Source: Pseudobacter ginsenosidimutans (lineage in GTDB: Bacteria; Bacteroidota; Bacteroidia; Chitinophagales; Chitinophagaceae). From it: 64,000 nucleotides of DNA. How positions within the stretch are numbered: the stretch's first letter is position 1; every line of letters begins with the position of its first letter. Below are positions 1 through 9,111 of the stretch, piece by piece. Where the stretch lies: assembly GCF_007970185.1 (NCBI RefSeq), contig NZ_CP042431.1:4898001-4962000 (forward strand), written 5' to 3'. Below the pieces are notes generated by a model. The model was not told where the DNA came from. It saw nothing but the letters and a program-made list of their open reading frames with translations, and did no database searches. Position numbers and translations under genes: made by a program.

Positions 1-1
1 T

Positions 2-1744
2 GGCTTATGCTGCATTTCCTGTCTGTACCCCCAGGCCCCTGCCACAGAGGCCATACTGGAGGCATTTGAGAACAGGAGCCGGCAGCACTTGTTGCACGAA
101 AATGAGGCTTATGCCCTCACCAGTTTTTCCCCTGCATATCTTTTCGATACATTGTTGCCGGCAGCAGAAGCGCGGTATAAAAAACATCCTGATACGTGGC
201 TGCAGGTGCATCTTCTGCGTTTGCGGGCCAATGCCGCTTCCAATCACCGGAACCTCAACAATAATATCGGCATCAGGCCGGAGTCGGTCACCCTCACGGA
301 AGAAGCCATCCGTCTCTGTCATTTGGAAGGGAATGATCTGTTGCTGGCTGAGACTTATTTCGATATGGCTGAATTGTTCAATCTCTATGCGCGGCATGAA
401 GAATATATCACCATGCTTACGAAAGCTTTCGAGATTGCGGACAGGGAGGGACATGATTATTTTCCCGGCATCCTGTTGTATCATAAGCTGGCCGGCATGT
501 GCAAGGCTGCATTCCATATCAACAGCTACAGGGAAAGTATCCATTATGGTAACCGGGCCCTTGCGATGCTGGGCGCATTGAAAAGGCCTCCCGATCTTCA
601 CACTGAAATTTTCGTGTATGACCTGGTAGGCTTCAGTTATAAAATGTTGCACCAGGCTGATAGTTCCATTTTCTATTATCGACGTATTAATGAGCTGTTG
701 AAAGGCAGGGACACCAGTACAGTTTTCTACAAGTTATGGAGCGCAATCGCTAATGGAAATATCGGCGAGAACCTGTCGGCGCAGGGAAATGCAATTGCTG
801 CGGATCCCCTGCTGGAGCAATGGGAGCGTGCGGGGATTGGCTTCGGTGATTCCGCCAACATTTCGCTGGCGAGAAAGGCGCAGGCTGCCAATTATTTCAG
901 GAAAGGTGAATACGACAAGGCCCTGCAATGCTGGCTCTTTGTTTTCGAATGGAGCAAAAAGGAGAAACATTTCACCAATGCTGCGGCTGCCGCAGAAGGG
1001 ATTGCTTCTGTCTATCGGCGGAAGGGCCATGTGGATGATGCATTTTTCTATTTCCGGCAATCACAGGTTTATAATGATAGTCTAACTGCTTTCAACAACC
1101 GCTCCGGCCTGCAGGCTGTTCAGGCAAAGGTGAAGCTGGAGAACCTGCAGCAATCACTGGCGAACTCGAAGGCCCTGCTGAAAGTGGAAAAGAGGAGTAA
1201 GCAGTTCCTGCTGGCGGGTATCGTGCTGTTGGCCGTAATTGCCACGTTACTGTATAACCGCCAGAGGCTGAAGGCGCAGAACCGTTTACAAAGATTGGCC
1301 CAGCAGAAGCGGGAAGCAGAACTGGATGCCAGGAAAACGAAGGAGGAGATCGAGAATTTCGTACGCCATATCAAAGAGAAGAATGATCTTATCGATTCAC
1401 TTCGTGATAAATTATCGTCGGATACAGCCCTGAAAGCAAGGCAGGATATCCTGGAAGGATTATCTGAATATACCCTGATCACAGATCATGAGTGGGAACA
1501 ATTTAAAACGGGTTTCGCCAAAACATATCCATCTTTCTTTCCCGCCATGGCTGCCCGATTGAACCAGGTAACGCCGGCGGAAGAGCGGTTGGCTACGCTG
1601 ATTTTTCTCGGTTTCAACAATCTTCAGATCGCAAACACGCTTGGTATCGGCCGTGAAAGTGTTACAAGGGCCAGGTACCGCTTGAAGCAAAGGCTTAGTC
1701 TCTCCAAAACCGAGGAACTGGAAGAGTTGATCGCAAAATGGTGA
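2..1744 (+). CDS. TPR-containing membrane regulator with C-terminal LuxR-type helix-turn-helix (5' end outside window)
   Basis: The reading frame is open from the first bases of the window, so the start lies upstream. The TTG at 89 is not convincing because the frame before it is protein-like and includes a possible signal-peptide end rich in Cys, Leu and Pro. The first two thirds are helical TPR-like repeats, for example near bases 890-990 and 1000-1070. A single membrane segment follows at about bases 1203-1260 (FLLAGIVLLAVIATLLY), then a basic coiled coil. The C-terminus carries a helix-turn-helix (TPAEERLATLIFLGFNN, then NLQIANTLGIGRESVTRAR). This architecture is common in Bacteroidota, where a periplasmic TPR sensor is linked through the membrane to a DNA-binding domain. 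The target is unknown. The repeat cluster just downstream (1788-1845) could be a binding site, which is inference only. Confidence 0.8.
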   Translation, partial: GLCCISCLYPQAPATEAILEAFENRSRQHLLHENEAYALTSFSPAYLFDTLLPAAEARYKKHPDTWLQVHLLRLRANAASNHRNLNNNIGIRPESVTLTEEAIRLCHLEGNDLLLAETYFDMAELFNLYARHEEYITMLTKAFEIADREGHDYFPGILLYHKLAGMCKAAFHINSYRESIHYGNRALAMLGALKRPPDLHTEIFVYDLVGFSYKMLHQADSSIFYYRRINELLKGRDTSTVFYKLWSAIANGNIGENLSAQGNAIAADPLLEQWERAGIGFGDSANISLARKAQAANYFRKGEYDKALQCWLFVFEWSKKEKHFTNAAAAAEGIASVYRRKGHVDDAFFYFRQSQVYNDSLTAFNNRSGLQAVQAKVKLENLQQSLANSKALLKVEKRSKQFLLAGIVLLAVIATLLYNRQRLKAQNRLQRLAQQKREAELDARKTKEEIENFVRHIKEKNDLIDSLRDKLSSDTALKARQDILEGLSEYTLITDHEWEQFKTGFAKTYPSFFPAMAARLNQVTPAEERLATLIFLGFNNLQIANTLGIGRESVTRARYRLKQRLSLSKTEELEELIAKW

Positions 1745-1787
1745 TCAGTAGCTTTTTACACTTTCCTGTTTTTTACTTTTTCACTTC

Positions 1788-1845
1788 TTGTCCGGGCATT
1801 TTTGTATTTGTCCGGTTTTTTGTCTGCCCGTCCGGACCTGTCCCG
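1788..1845. repeat. GTCCGG direct repeats at exact 20-bp spacing
   Basis: GTCCGG occurs at 1790, 1810 and 1830, each copy exactly 20 bp (about two helical turns) after the last. The first two copies share the longer form TTGTCCGG. A near copy, GTCCCG, follows at 1840. The cluster lies between the regulator gene and the next ORFs and looks like an operator array for a protein binding one DNA face. No binding protein can be named from the sequence. Confidence 0.5.
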
Positions 1846-1871
1846 CCGATGCTCAGATGTAATTTTACAAT

Positions 1872-1964
1872 ATGAAAAAACAAGTCACGGATCCAAGGTT
1901 CGTGTATGCCCTGATCATCCTGGTGGCTGCTATCAGTTTTGTGCTGGTATGGATCTATTATTAA
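1872..1964 (+). CDS. Putative 30-residue single-pass membrane protein
   Basis: A short ATG-to-TAA frame encodes a basic, polar N-terminus (MKKQVTDPRF) followed by an uninterrupted hydrophobic stretch (VYALIILVAAISFVLVWIYY), the shape of a single-pass inner-membrane micropeptide. It fills the gap between the regulator and the large surface protein and starts 42 bp before that gene. No Shine-Dalgarno is visible, which is normal in Bacteroidota. The hydrophobic run would be hard to obtain by chance at this GC content, but nothing else proves expression. Confidence 0.45.
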   Translation: MKKQVTDPRFVYALIILVAAISFVLVWIYY

Positions 1965-2006
1965 AACCATTGTTCTGAAACCTGAGAGACCCTAAAAATT
2001 CCGTCC

Positions 2007-5000
2007 ATGAAAAGAATATTACTATTCTTCGCTTTTTCTGTTATTACCTTTTTCACTTTTTCCCAATCGATCGTGTATGTGGATGCTGCTGCTGCCGGCG
2101 CCAATGATGGCAGCAGCTGGCCCAATGCCTACCGTCACCTGAGCAGTGCGCTGGCAGCGGCCAATGCAGGTAATGATATCGATACCATTTTTATTGCCAA
2201 AGGAACCTATTATCCTACCGGCGACCAGAGCGGCACCAACAGGGATAGTGCCTTTCTTTTGTTGCGTGGCAATCTTTTCCTCTATGGCGGATTCGATCCC
2301 GCCAATGGGATAACGGAAATAGGTCAGCGCAATATTCAACCCTATGGAGGAACAGGCACCATCCTCAGCGGTAATATCAATAACGCCGGAGATAGTCTTG
2401 ATAACTGCTGGCATGTAATGGTGATTGCCACTTATGCCAATGATTTGGGGAAGATCCTGCTGGATGGCCTCACCATCCGCGATGGCAATGGCACCATGGC
2501 GCCCGGTGGGTACAAATATTACAGATCGGGTCCGGGAGGACCTTATGGATATTACGGCACAGGAGGTGGAATGCTGATCACTTCACCGGGTACCCAGATC
2601 AGAATGCGGAATGTAGTGGTAAGCAACAATGTTACGCAAGGCATTCATTCCCGCAGGTTCCTGGATATGGAGAACTGTTCGGTGGTATCTAATATTGCGC
2701 CGGGCGGAGACGAAAACTCTACCACACATTTTGCTGTTTCCGGCGGTGGATTGTACTGCCTGGAAGGTCTGAAGCTGAAACATTGTCTGGTAGCGGATAA
2801 CCAGATCTATTACGGTTTTGTGCCAAGGGGAGGTGGTATTTACCTGGAGGGTAACCTGGATATGGAGGAGTGTATCGTCAGGAATAATACGGTGCTGGAT
2901 GCGGCTGGCTGTTCCCCATTGGTTGGTGAGGGCGGCGGCGGCGGTATTTACGCTCATGGTTATGCGCTGATCAAAAACAGTGAGATCACCGGTAATGCAT
3001 ATACGGTAGTATTGGGCTGTGTTTGGGATGGAGAATTCCGCAGGTACAGGTATGGCGGTGGTGGTGGCCTTGCATTGAATTCCAATACGGAAATCGTGAA
3101 TTCCATTATTGCATTTAATTCTATAAGTGGCGGAATGGTGCCCGCCGGCGCATTCAAGCGTTTTGCAGGCGGCGGCATCATGATGATGGACAATGCCGGT
3201 GTGAAACTGGTAAACTCAATAATATATGGCAATACAGATCCGATCGGGGCTGCTATCAGCGCTGTTGATAATTCCTTCAGTATTCCCGTCAACATAGGCA
3301 ACTCGGTCATCTTGTCCAATAGCTCCCTTTTTTCACCTGAGATCACGGCTACAAGGTATCATAGCCTGGTGCAGGGATTCAATAGCACTACTGACGGTAA
3401 CCTGGATGCATCTGCCGCCGGTACTGTATTTACCAATGCAGCAGGTGGCGACTTCAGTTTGCCTGCCGGATCAGTGCTCATCAACAAAGGCAATAATAAT
3501 TTATATAACAGCGCTGCTTACCCTGATGTGGAATTGAATGGCCACAACAGGGTAAGTGGTGGTGTTATCGATATTGGTCCTTTCGAATATGGCAGTACGC
3601 CGGGCACTGCCCTAAATGTATTATATGTGGATAGTAGTGTGGCAGTTTCAGGCGATGGCAGTTCCTGGGCATCGGCTTTCAGGTATCTTTCTGATGCCTT
3701 GCTGGTAGCCAATGATAATATTGCCGTAGACAGTATCCTGGTGGCGAAAGGAACTTATTATCCAACGGGCGCACAAAACGGTACCGACAGAAACCGGGCC
3801 TTCTTCATCCGCTATGGGGGATTGAAAATATTCGGCGGCTTCCCGGGTGGAGGCGGCAGTTTCTCCCAACGGGTACTGCCTGCTGCCACAGGTGGTTACT
3901 CTGAGGGAGGTACTATCCTCAGCGGTGATATCAATACTGGAGGTGATAGTACAGACAATAGTTACCATGTGTTTGTTGTAACAGATATTCCTCAGTTTGC
4001 AGACAGTATCGTGATCGATGGATTCAGTGTGCATAACGGTAATGCCAATGCGCCATACACCGCCAATTATACCTATGGGACGCAGACTGTGTTTCAGTAT
4101 GCAGGTGGCGGCGCAGTATTATGGAATGTAAGCAATGATGGAAAACTGCAATTCAGGAATTGTAATTTCAATAACAACACCGCAAATGGAGGAGGCGGAG
4201 CGATCATCAGTCAAAACGCCAGGGCGGGTTTTCAGCAAGTGAGTTTCTACAACAATATTTCGCGTGAAGATAATGGAGGTGCGATATACAACGCGCAAAG
4301 CGCGTCTGAGCTGAAATTCAAGCAATGCCGTTTCGGTTTCAATATTTCCAGGAACAACTATGGTGGGGCCATCTCCAATCATACCAGTGCGGCGGTGGTA
4401 CTGGAACGGGCATTCTTTCTGGGCAATATGTCGTCGAGAAGCGGCGGCGCTATTTACAATAGTGCGGGCACCCGCGCTGAGGTAACCAATGGTCTTTTTT
4501 ATCAGAACAGGAGCAATACACTTAACAGTAATTTTGGTGGAGCAGCGGTGTATGTGAACAGTTCAGTATTCATTGGCGTCAATTGTACTTTTGTTGGTCA
4601 GAGTTCCGGAAGCAATATGTATGGTTTTCTGTCCGGGGCCGGTGGCGGCAGTGTTACCCTGAGTAATTCCATTGCTACCAATAACCCTTCCGGCGGCGTG
4701 GCCGTAGGTAGTGGCACAGCGTACATTCAAAACTTTTCATTGATACAGGATCAGAATTATTCAACTGATCAGAATCTCAATTACAGTACCACTTCTTTAA
4801 CGGATCTCTATGTGAACATCAATGATCCTGATGGGCCGGATGATATCTGGCTTACTGCTGATGATGGCCTGCGCCCCACCGCCACTTCACCTGTTCGTGA
4901 AGAAGGCAATACTGCACTTGCGCCGGGCAATAGCCTCGATATTTCCGGTAGTCCGCGCATCAGGGGATGCAATGTGGATTTGGGCGCCTATGAATCTGAT

Positions 5001-7241
5001 GCAACCAGGATGGTGTTGCATGTGGATGCCGTGAATGGTAACGATATCAACAGCGGCAATTCATGGCAGGCTGCATTCAAAACCATGAAGAAAGCCCTGG
5101 ATATTGCCAATGCATCCGCCTGTGTGGATTCTATACTTGTTGCCAAAGGAAAATATTACCCTGTGGGAGAACAGCTTTCCGATATGCCAGGTTATTATGA
5201 AAGGCATACCACCTTTGCGATCAACAGACCGGGAATCAGGATCTATGGCGGATTTCAGCCCGGCGGCGCAGGCGGATGGCCTGCCAGGGAAATGCCCACC
5301 GATGCGGGAACCGGTACAATACTGAGCGGTGATATCGGAGCGAACCACGACAGTACTTTTAACAGCTTTTGGGTAATGGTGATTGCAAATGTGCAATCTG
5401 TATCCGACAGTATCGTGATCGATGGTATTGGCGTTACTGAAGGGTTTGCCAGTTTCAACCTGGGTAATTCCGTGAATGGAATACCGGTGGATGGAACAAA
5501 GGGAGGAGGAGCCACCATCATCCAAAGTTCTGTTGCCATAGGGATCAGGAATTGTGTGTTCTATCGCAACAGTGCAATAGGCTATGGTGGCGGACTGGCG
5601 ATAATGGGGGCAAGTCCGCGCTTTACCAATACCAGGGTCACTTCTAATTATACCACCAGGGGAGGAGGTATGTACCTGGTGAATTCTAATGCTGTTTTCT
5701 CCAATTGCATTATTGCAGGAAATCAGGCAAGCTCCTTTGTTAGCGGTGGTGTAACTGCCGGAGGTGAAGGCGGCGCGATCTATACCATTGGTGGATCACC
5801 TGTTTTTGTGAACTGCAATATTGTAACCAATCTTGCCGCAGTGCGTGGCGGTGTAGTGCATCTTACCACTTCCTCTGCTGTACAATTCCGCAACAGTATT
5901 CTCTGGGGAAATAATGCGCCTGCTTCACCCGCAATTTCGGTGCTGAGCGGAACTGCAAATACTTCATACAGCATCGTGGAAGGTGGCTATACAGGAGAAG
6001 GCAACCTGAATGCCAACCCGATGTTCAATAATATTTCCACGGGAGATTATACGCTGCAAAACTGCAGCCCTGCTATCAATGCAGGAAACAATTCACTTGT
6101 TCCCGCAGAAATGGTATCGGATATCGCAGGAGCAGCCCGTATACAATTAGGAAAAGTGGACATAGGCGTTTATGAAAGCAATGCCAATGAAATTACTGCA
6201 GGCATGGCCCTGGGTAATGCCGAAGTGTCGAATATCCAGTCGGCAACCGGCCTGACATCTTATGCCAGCAATTGTAACCTGCTGGTGGCGCAGGTTACAG
6301 GCGATAATTCCCCTACTTCCATAAGCGGAAATGTAAAAGTGAAAGTTTGGACTGAATTTTTCCAACCTGCCAATTTCGTAAGACGTCATTATGAAATTAC
6401 ACCGGATAACAATGCTGCCACTGCAACGGGCAGGGTGACGCTGTTCTTCACGCAGCAGGATTTTGTGCAATTCAATAATGTGAATGCTGTAAAGTTACCT
6501 GTTACATTCCTGGATGATGCGCTCAAGCCCAACCTGCTGATCGAAAAGTTTGCAGGCACCAGCAGCAATGGTACGGGTCTTCCGGAGTCCTATGCCGGAA
6601 GAGGCGTAACCATCGATCCGTCTGATGTGGACATTGTATGGAATTCAAACCGCAGCAGATGGGAAGTTAGTTTCGATATAACAGGATTCAGCGGCTTCTT
6701 TGTGAAAACACAAATACAGACCCTGCCGCTGACATTGATTTCGTTCACAGGTATACGTGAGAGTGGCGTCAGCGAGTTAAAATGGGAAACCGCCAACGAA
6801 AACCAGGTGGCATATTTTGAACTGGAAAGAAGCGCTGGTGGAAATGTATACTCAGTTGTTACGAGGATCCCTGCAAAAAATGGAACTTCGCAGCATTACA
6901 GCTATTATGATAACTACATCTTCACTGGACTGATGAGTTACCGTTTGAAGATGGTGGATATAGATGGAACGGTAACCTACAGCAAGATCGTGCTGTTGTC
7001 CGATAAAGGAACTACATTGGTTTCGCTGAATCCGAATCCCGCGAAGAACAGGATCTGGATTGAAACAGGTGATAATTCGCTGAAAGGATCGGAAGTTGTG
7101 TTGTTGAATGCAGCAGGGGCAGTGCAGTTGAAGTTCGGATTGCAGGATTCCCGTCAGGAGATTGATATCAGTATGTTGAAAACCGGCATGTATTTTATCA
7201 GACTTGCCAATGACAAGACCATCAAATTCGTAAAAGAGTAG
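2007..7241 (+). CDS. Very large secreted parallel beta-helix protein with type IX sorting domain
   Basis: This 1744-residue protein starts with a clear signal peptide (ending near FFTFSQ). It holds three homologous modules beginning near residues 21, 538 and 1002. Each opens with a YVD...GSSW...A motif and an 'AKGTYYP' strand (DUF1565-like), runs through Gly/Asn-rich right-handed beta-helix repeats, and closes with a D-I-G-x-Y/F-E motif typical of choice-of-anchor Q proteins. The last ~75 residues (VSLNPNPAKNRIWIETG to the end) match the type A type IX secretion tail: an NPNPA box, a KTGMYFIRL-like strand and a basic end. It should be exported through T9SS and released or anchored at the surface, possibly as an adhesin or polysaccharide-binding protein; no catalytic residues could be assigned. 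It appears monocistronic and is followed by a hairpin terminator. Confidence 0.9.
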   Translation: MKRILLFFAFSVITFFTFSQSIVYVDAAAAGANDGSSWPNAYRHLSSALAAANAGNDIDTIFIAKGTYYPTGDQSGTNRDSAFLLLRGNLFLYGGFDPANGITEIGQRNIQPYGGTGTILSGNINNAGDSLDNCWHVMVIATYANDLGKILLDGLTIRDGNGTMAPGGYKYYRSGPGGPYGYYGTGGGMLITSPGTQIRMRNVVVSNNVTQGIHSRRFLDMENCSVVSNIAPGGDENSTTHFAVSGGGLYCLEGLKLKHCLVADNQIYYGFVPRGGGIYLEGNLDMEECIVRNNTVLDAAGCSPLVGEGGGGGIYAHGYALIKNSEITGNAYTVVLGCVWDGEFRRYRYGGGGGLALNSNTEIVNSIIAFNSISGGMVPAGAFKRFAGGGIMMMDNAGVKLVNSIIYGNTDPIGAAISAVDNSFSIPVNIGNSVILSNSSLFSPEITATRYHSLVQGFNSTTDGNLDASAAGTVFTNAAGGDFSLPAGSVLINKGNNNLYNSAAYPDVELNGHNRVSGGVIDIGPFEYGSTPGTALNVLYVDSSVAVSGDGSSWASAFRYLSDALLVANDNIAVDSILVAKGTYYPTGAQNGTDRNRAFFIRYGGLKIFGGFPGGGGSFSQRVLPAATGGYSEGGTILSGDINTGGDSTDNSYHVFVVTDIPQFADSIVIDGFSVHNGNANAPYTANYTYGTQTVFQYAGGGAVLWNVSNDGKLQFRNCNFNNNTANGGGGAIISQNARAGFQQVSFYNNISREDNGGAIYNAQSASELKFKQCRFGFNISRNNYGGAISNHTSAAVVLERAFFLGNMSSRSGGAIYNSAGTRAEVTNGLFYQNRSNTLNSNFGGAAVYVNSSVFIGVNCTFVGQSSGSNMYGFLSGAGGGSVTLSNSIATNNPSGGVAVGSGTAYIQNFSLIQDQNYSTDQNLNYSTTSLTDLYVNINDPDGPDDIWLTADDGLRPTATSPVREEGNTALAPGNSLDISGSPRIRGCNVDLGAYESDATRMVLHVDAVNGNDINSGNSWQAAFKTMKKALDIANASACVDSILVAKGKYYPVGEQLSDMPGYYERHTTFAINRPGIRIYGGFQPGGAGGWPAREMPTDAGTGTILSGDIGANHDSTFNSFWVMVIANVQSVSDSIVIDGIGVTEGFASFNLGNSVNGIPVDGTKGGGATIIQSSVAIGIRNCVFYRNSAIGYGGGLAIMGASPRFTNTRVTSNYTTRGGGMYLVNSNAVFSNCIIAGNQASSFVSGGVTAGGEGGAIYTIGGSPVFVNCNIVTNLAAVRGGVVHLTTSSAVQFRNSILWGNNAPASPAISVLSGTANTSYSIVEGGYTGEGNLNANPMFNNISTGDYTLQNCSPAINAGNNSLVPAEMVSDIAGAARIQLGKVDIGVYESNANEITAGMALGNAEVSNIQSATGLTSYASNCNLLVAQVTGDNSPTSISGNVKVKVWTEFFQPANFVRRHYEITPDNNAATATGRVTLFFTQQDFVQFNNVNAVKLPVTFLDDALKPNLLIEKFAGTSSNGTGLPESYAGRGVTIDPSDVDIVWNSNRSRWEVSFDITGFSGFFVKTQIQTLPLTLISFTGIRESGVSELKWETANENQVAYFELERSAGGNVYSVVTRIPAKNGTSQHYSYYDNYIFTGLMSYRLKMVDIDGTVTYSKIVLLSDKGTTLVSLNPNPAKNRIWIETGDNSLKGSEVVLLNAAGAVQLKFGLQDSRQEIDISMLKTGMYFIRLANDKTIKFVKE

Positions 7242-7262
7242 TATTCTGAAATAATGTAAACG

Positions 7263-7294
7263 AAGGGCGCATCTGTTGGTGCGCCCTTTGTTTT
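7263..7294 (+). terminator. Rho-independent terminator
   Basis: A perfect 9-bp stem (AAGGGCGCA with TGCGCCCTT) around an 8-nt loop is followed by a T-rich tract. It closes the beta-helix gene. Confidence 0.85.
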
Positions 7295-7326
7295 GAAACT
7301 TTCATAAAAAAAACTTCCCATTTCTC

Positions 7327-7359
7327 TTGACCCTTCCGTAACGTGAGGCCCTACCTTTG
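7327..7359 (+). promoter_or_regulatory. MerR-type promoter with operator palindrome in the spacer
   Basis: TTG at 7327-7329 and a perfect TAnnTTTG box (TACCTTTG, 7352-7359) form a Bacteroidota promoter with a 22-nt spacer. A 17-bp imperfect palindrome at 7332-7348 (CCTnnCGT-A-ACGnnAGG) is centred at 7340, the middle of the spacer. This is the classical layout for MerR-family regulators, which bind between the two boxes and untwist an over-long spacer. The regulator gene begins 22 bp downstream, which implies autoregulation. Confidence 0.65.
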
Positions 7360-7380
7360 TTTTCAACAACAACAGACCAG

Positions 7381-8154
7381 ATGAAATACACAGTCAAAAA
7401 GCTGGCTGAACTGGCCGGTGTAAGCGTGCGCACCTTGCATCATTATGACCAGTTAGGATTACTCACGCCATCCGGGCGTACAGAAGCCGGTTATCGCCTG
7501 TATGGCGAACAGGAATTGCTGCGGCTGCAACAGATCCTCTTGTATAAAGAGATGGACCTGCCATTACCTGCTATCGCCAGTATCCTGGATGATCCTGCTT
7601 TTGATATGGTTGCTGCTCTCCAACAGCATCGCGCAATGCTGGAGGAGCGCAGGCGCCGCACAGATCTGTTGTTGGAAACCGTCAACAAAACCATTCAAAA
7701 ATTAACAGGAGGATCTGAAATGATAACGAATGAAGAGCTCTATGCAGGGTTTCCAAAAGAAGCCGCGGAAACATGGCGATCGGAAGCCATGGAAAGATGG
7801 GGCAAACAGAAAGTGGAACAGAGTGAACAGGCATTGCGCCAGATGAGCAAAGAGGATCTTGAAAAGCTCAGGGAAGAAGGCAGCGCCATCACGGCGGGAT
7901 TGATTTCACATATGCATCGCGATATTGGCGATCCGGAAGTACAACAACTGGTCCACCGGCACTATCTGCATATCCTGCAATGGTGGGGAAAGAAAACGGA
8001 AGAAGGATCGCTGGATGCCTACAAGGGACTGAGCAATCTCTATCTCATGGATGAACGTTATACCTATGTAGAAGGGAAACCAAACCTGGCATTCACGGCA
8101 TTCCTGACCAAAGCGATGTTGTTCTATGTAGATTCCCTTTCAGAAAAACGATAA
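7381..8154 (+). CDS. MerR family transcriptional regulator with TipAS-like ligand domain
   Basis: The N-terminus is a canonical MerR DNA-binding domain: MKYTVKKLAELAGVSVRTLH, then HHYDQLGLL and the wing residues GYRLY. A coiled-coil dimerisation helix follows at about residues 78-110. The C-terminal ~140 residues resemble TipAS, with WG, Y-G-L-x-x-L-Y and a closing 'FLTKAMLFYVDSL' helix. TipA-type proteins bind thiopeptide antibiotics or other drug-like ligands and activate exporters or themselves. The ATG at 7381 is chosen over an upstream TTG at 7357 because it gives the standard MerR N-terminus and the TTG overlaps the promoter box. No exporter is adjacent, so autoregulation is the only visible target. 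Confidence 0.88.
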   Translation: MKYTVKKLAELAGVSVRTLHHYDQLGLLTPSGRTEAGYRLYGEQELLRLQQILLYKEMDLPLPAIASILDDPAFDMVAALQQHRAMLEERRRRTDLLLETVNKTIQKLTGGSEMITNEELYAGFPKEAAETWRSEAMERWGKQKVEQSEQALRQMSKEDLEKLREEGSAITAGLISHMHRDIGDPEVQQLVHRHYLHILQWWGKKTEEGSLDAYKGLSNLYLMDERYTYVEGKPNLAFTAFLTKAMLFYVDSLSEKR

Positions 8155-8156
8155 AA

Positions 8157-8188
8157 AAAAGAGGAAATGCTGCAGCGCTTCCTCTTTT
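8157..8188. terminator. Bidirectional terminator between convergent genes
   Basis: A 10-bp stem (AAAAGAGGAA with TTCCTCTTTT) has A-rich and T-rich flanks on its two sides, so it can terminate both the MerR gene (plus strand) and the LytTR regulator gene (minus strand). The loop holds a GCTGCAGC palindrome. Confidence 0.75.
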
Positions 8189-8950
8189 CTAGTATTTATA
8201 AAACTGTTTCATCCTGCTCAGGAAAAAATCCTTCTTTCTCCTGCTGACTTCGATCTCTTTTTGATTCGAGAGTATCACCGATCCGCCTTCACCCCGAATA
8301 TATTCTTTTACGTGAGAGATATTCACCAGATAAGATTTGTGAATGCGTATGAAATGGGAATCCGACAAGATCTCTTCATATTCATGGATCGGTTTTGCCG
8401 AACAGATATTCGGTTGACCGGCAAAGTGAAAGTTGGTATAGCTGCCGCTTGCTTCGCAGAACAGAATATCTTTCAGCTCCACCACCCGGAATCCTTTCAG
8501 GGAAGGAATGCAGAGTTTCATTTCCTGATGATTGGCGGGCCTTTGCAGGTTGTGCAGGAGTGTGTTGATATTGAGCCCGATATTGCTGCTGGCGATCTTC
8601 CTGATGGCCCTGTTCACAGCACCGGTGAGAAGGTCTTCATCGATGGGTTTCATCAGGTAATCTACAGCACAGTACCTGAATGCCTGCATGGCGTACTGGT
8701 GATGCGCGGTAACGAAAATGATCTCGAACGCGATGCTGTCGATCTCCTTCAACAGATCGAAACTGGTCTTGCCCGGGAGGGAAATATCCATGAACACAAG
8801 ATCAGGACTGAGTCTGGCAATTTGCTCTTTGGCATCATCTGCGTCCATACTTTCGGCAACCACATCCAGTTCAGGACAATATTCCTGCAAGAGATTACGC
8901 AGGGTGCTCAATCCCCTTTGTTCGTCTTCCACAAGGATAGTTCGTATCAT
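8189..8950 (-). CDS. LytTR family DNA-binding response regulator
   Basis: The 253-residue protein has an N-terminal receiver domain with acidic pocket E8/D9, phospho-acceptor D55 (in DLVFMDISLPG), a conserved Thr in 'FVTAHHQYA' and Lys in 'DYLMKPID'. The C-terminal half (about 150-253) is a LytTR domain (RIHKSYLVNISHVKEYIRG). LytTR proteins bind short direct repeats and control envelope, secretion and surface-polysaccharide genes. It lies 161 bp downstream of, and on the same strand as, the sensor kinase gene ending at 9112, so the two form a two-component pair. Targets are unknown. Confidence 0.92.
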   Translation of the reverse strand: MIRTILVEDEQRGLSTLRNLLQEYCPELDVVAESMDADDAKEQIARLSPDLVFMDISLPGKTSFDLLKEIDSIAFEIIFVTAHHQYAMQAFRYCAVDYLMKPIDEDLLTGAVNRAIRKIASSNIGLNINTLLHNLQRPANHQEMKLCIPSLKGFRVVELKDILFCEASGSYTNFHFAGQPNICSAKPIHEYEEILSDSHFIRIHKSYLVNISHVKEYIRGEGGSVILSNQKEIEVSRRKKDFFLSRMKQFYKY

Positions 8951-9111
8951 GCAGAATGTTTTTGATTACATGAGTATAAAGTTACACACTGTAATCGTTC
9001 AAAAACAGCGCTTTGAGAGCCTTCGGAAATGCCAGCTCCGATTGCTGACCGGGTTCTGCCAACGGCGCACCGTAAACCACCGGATACTCAATCTGGGCAT
9101 CAAAAAAAATA

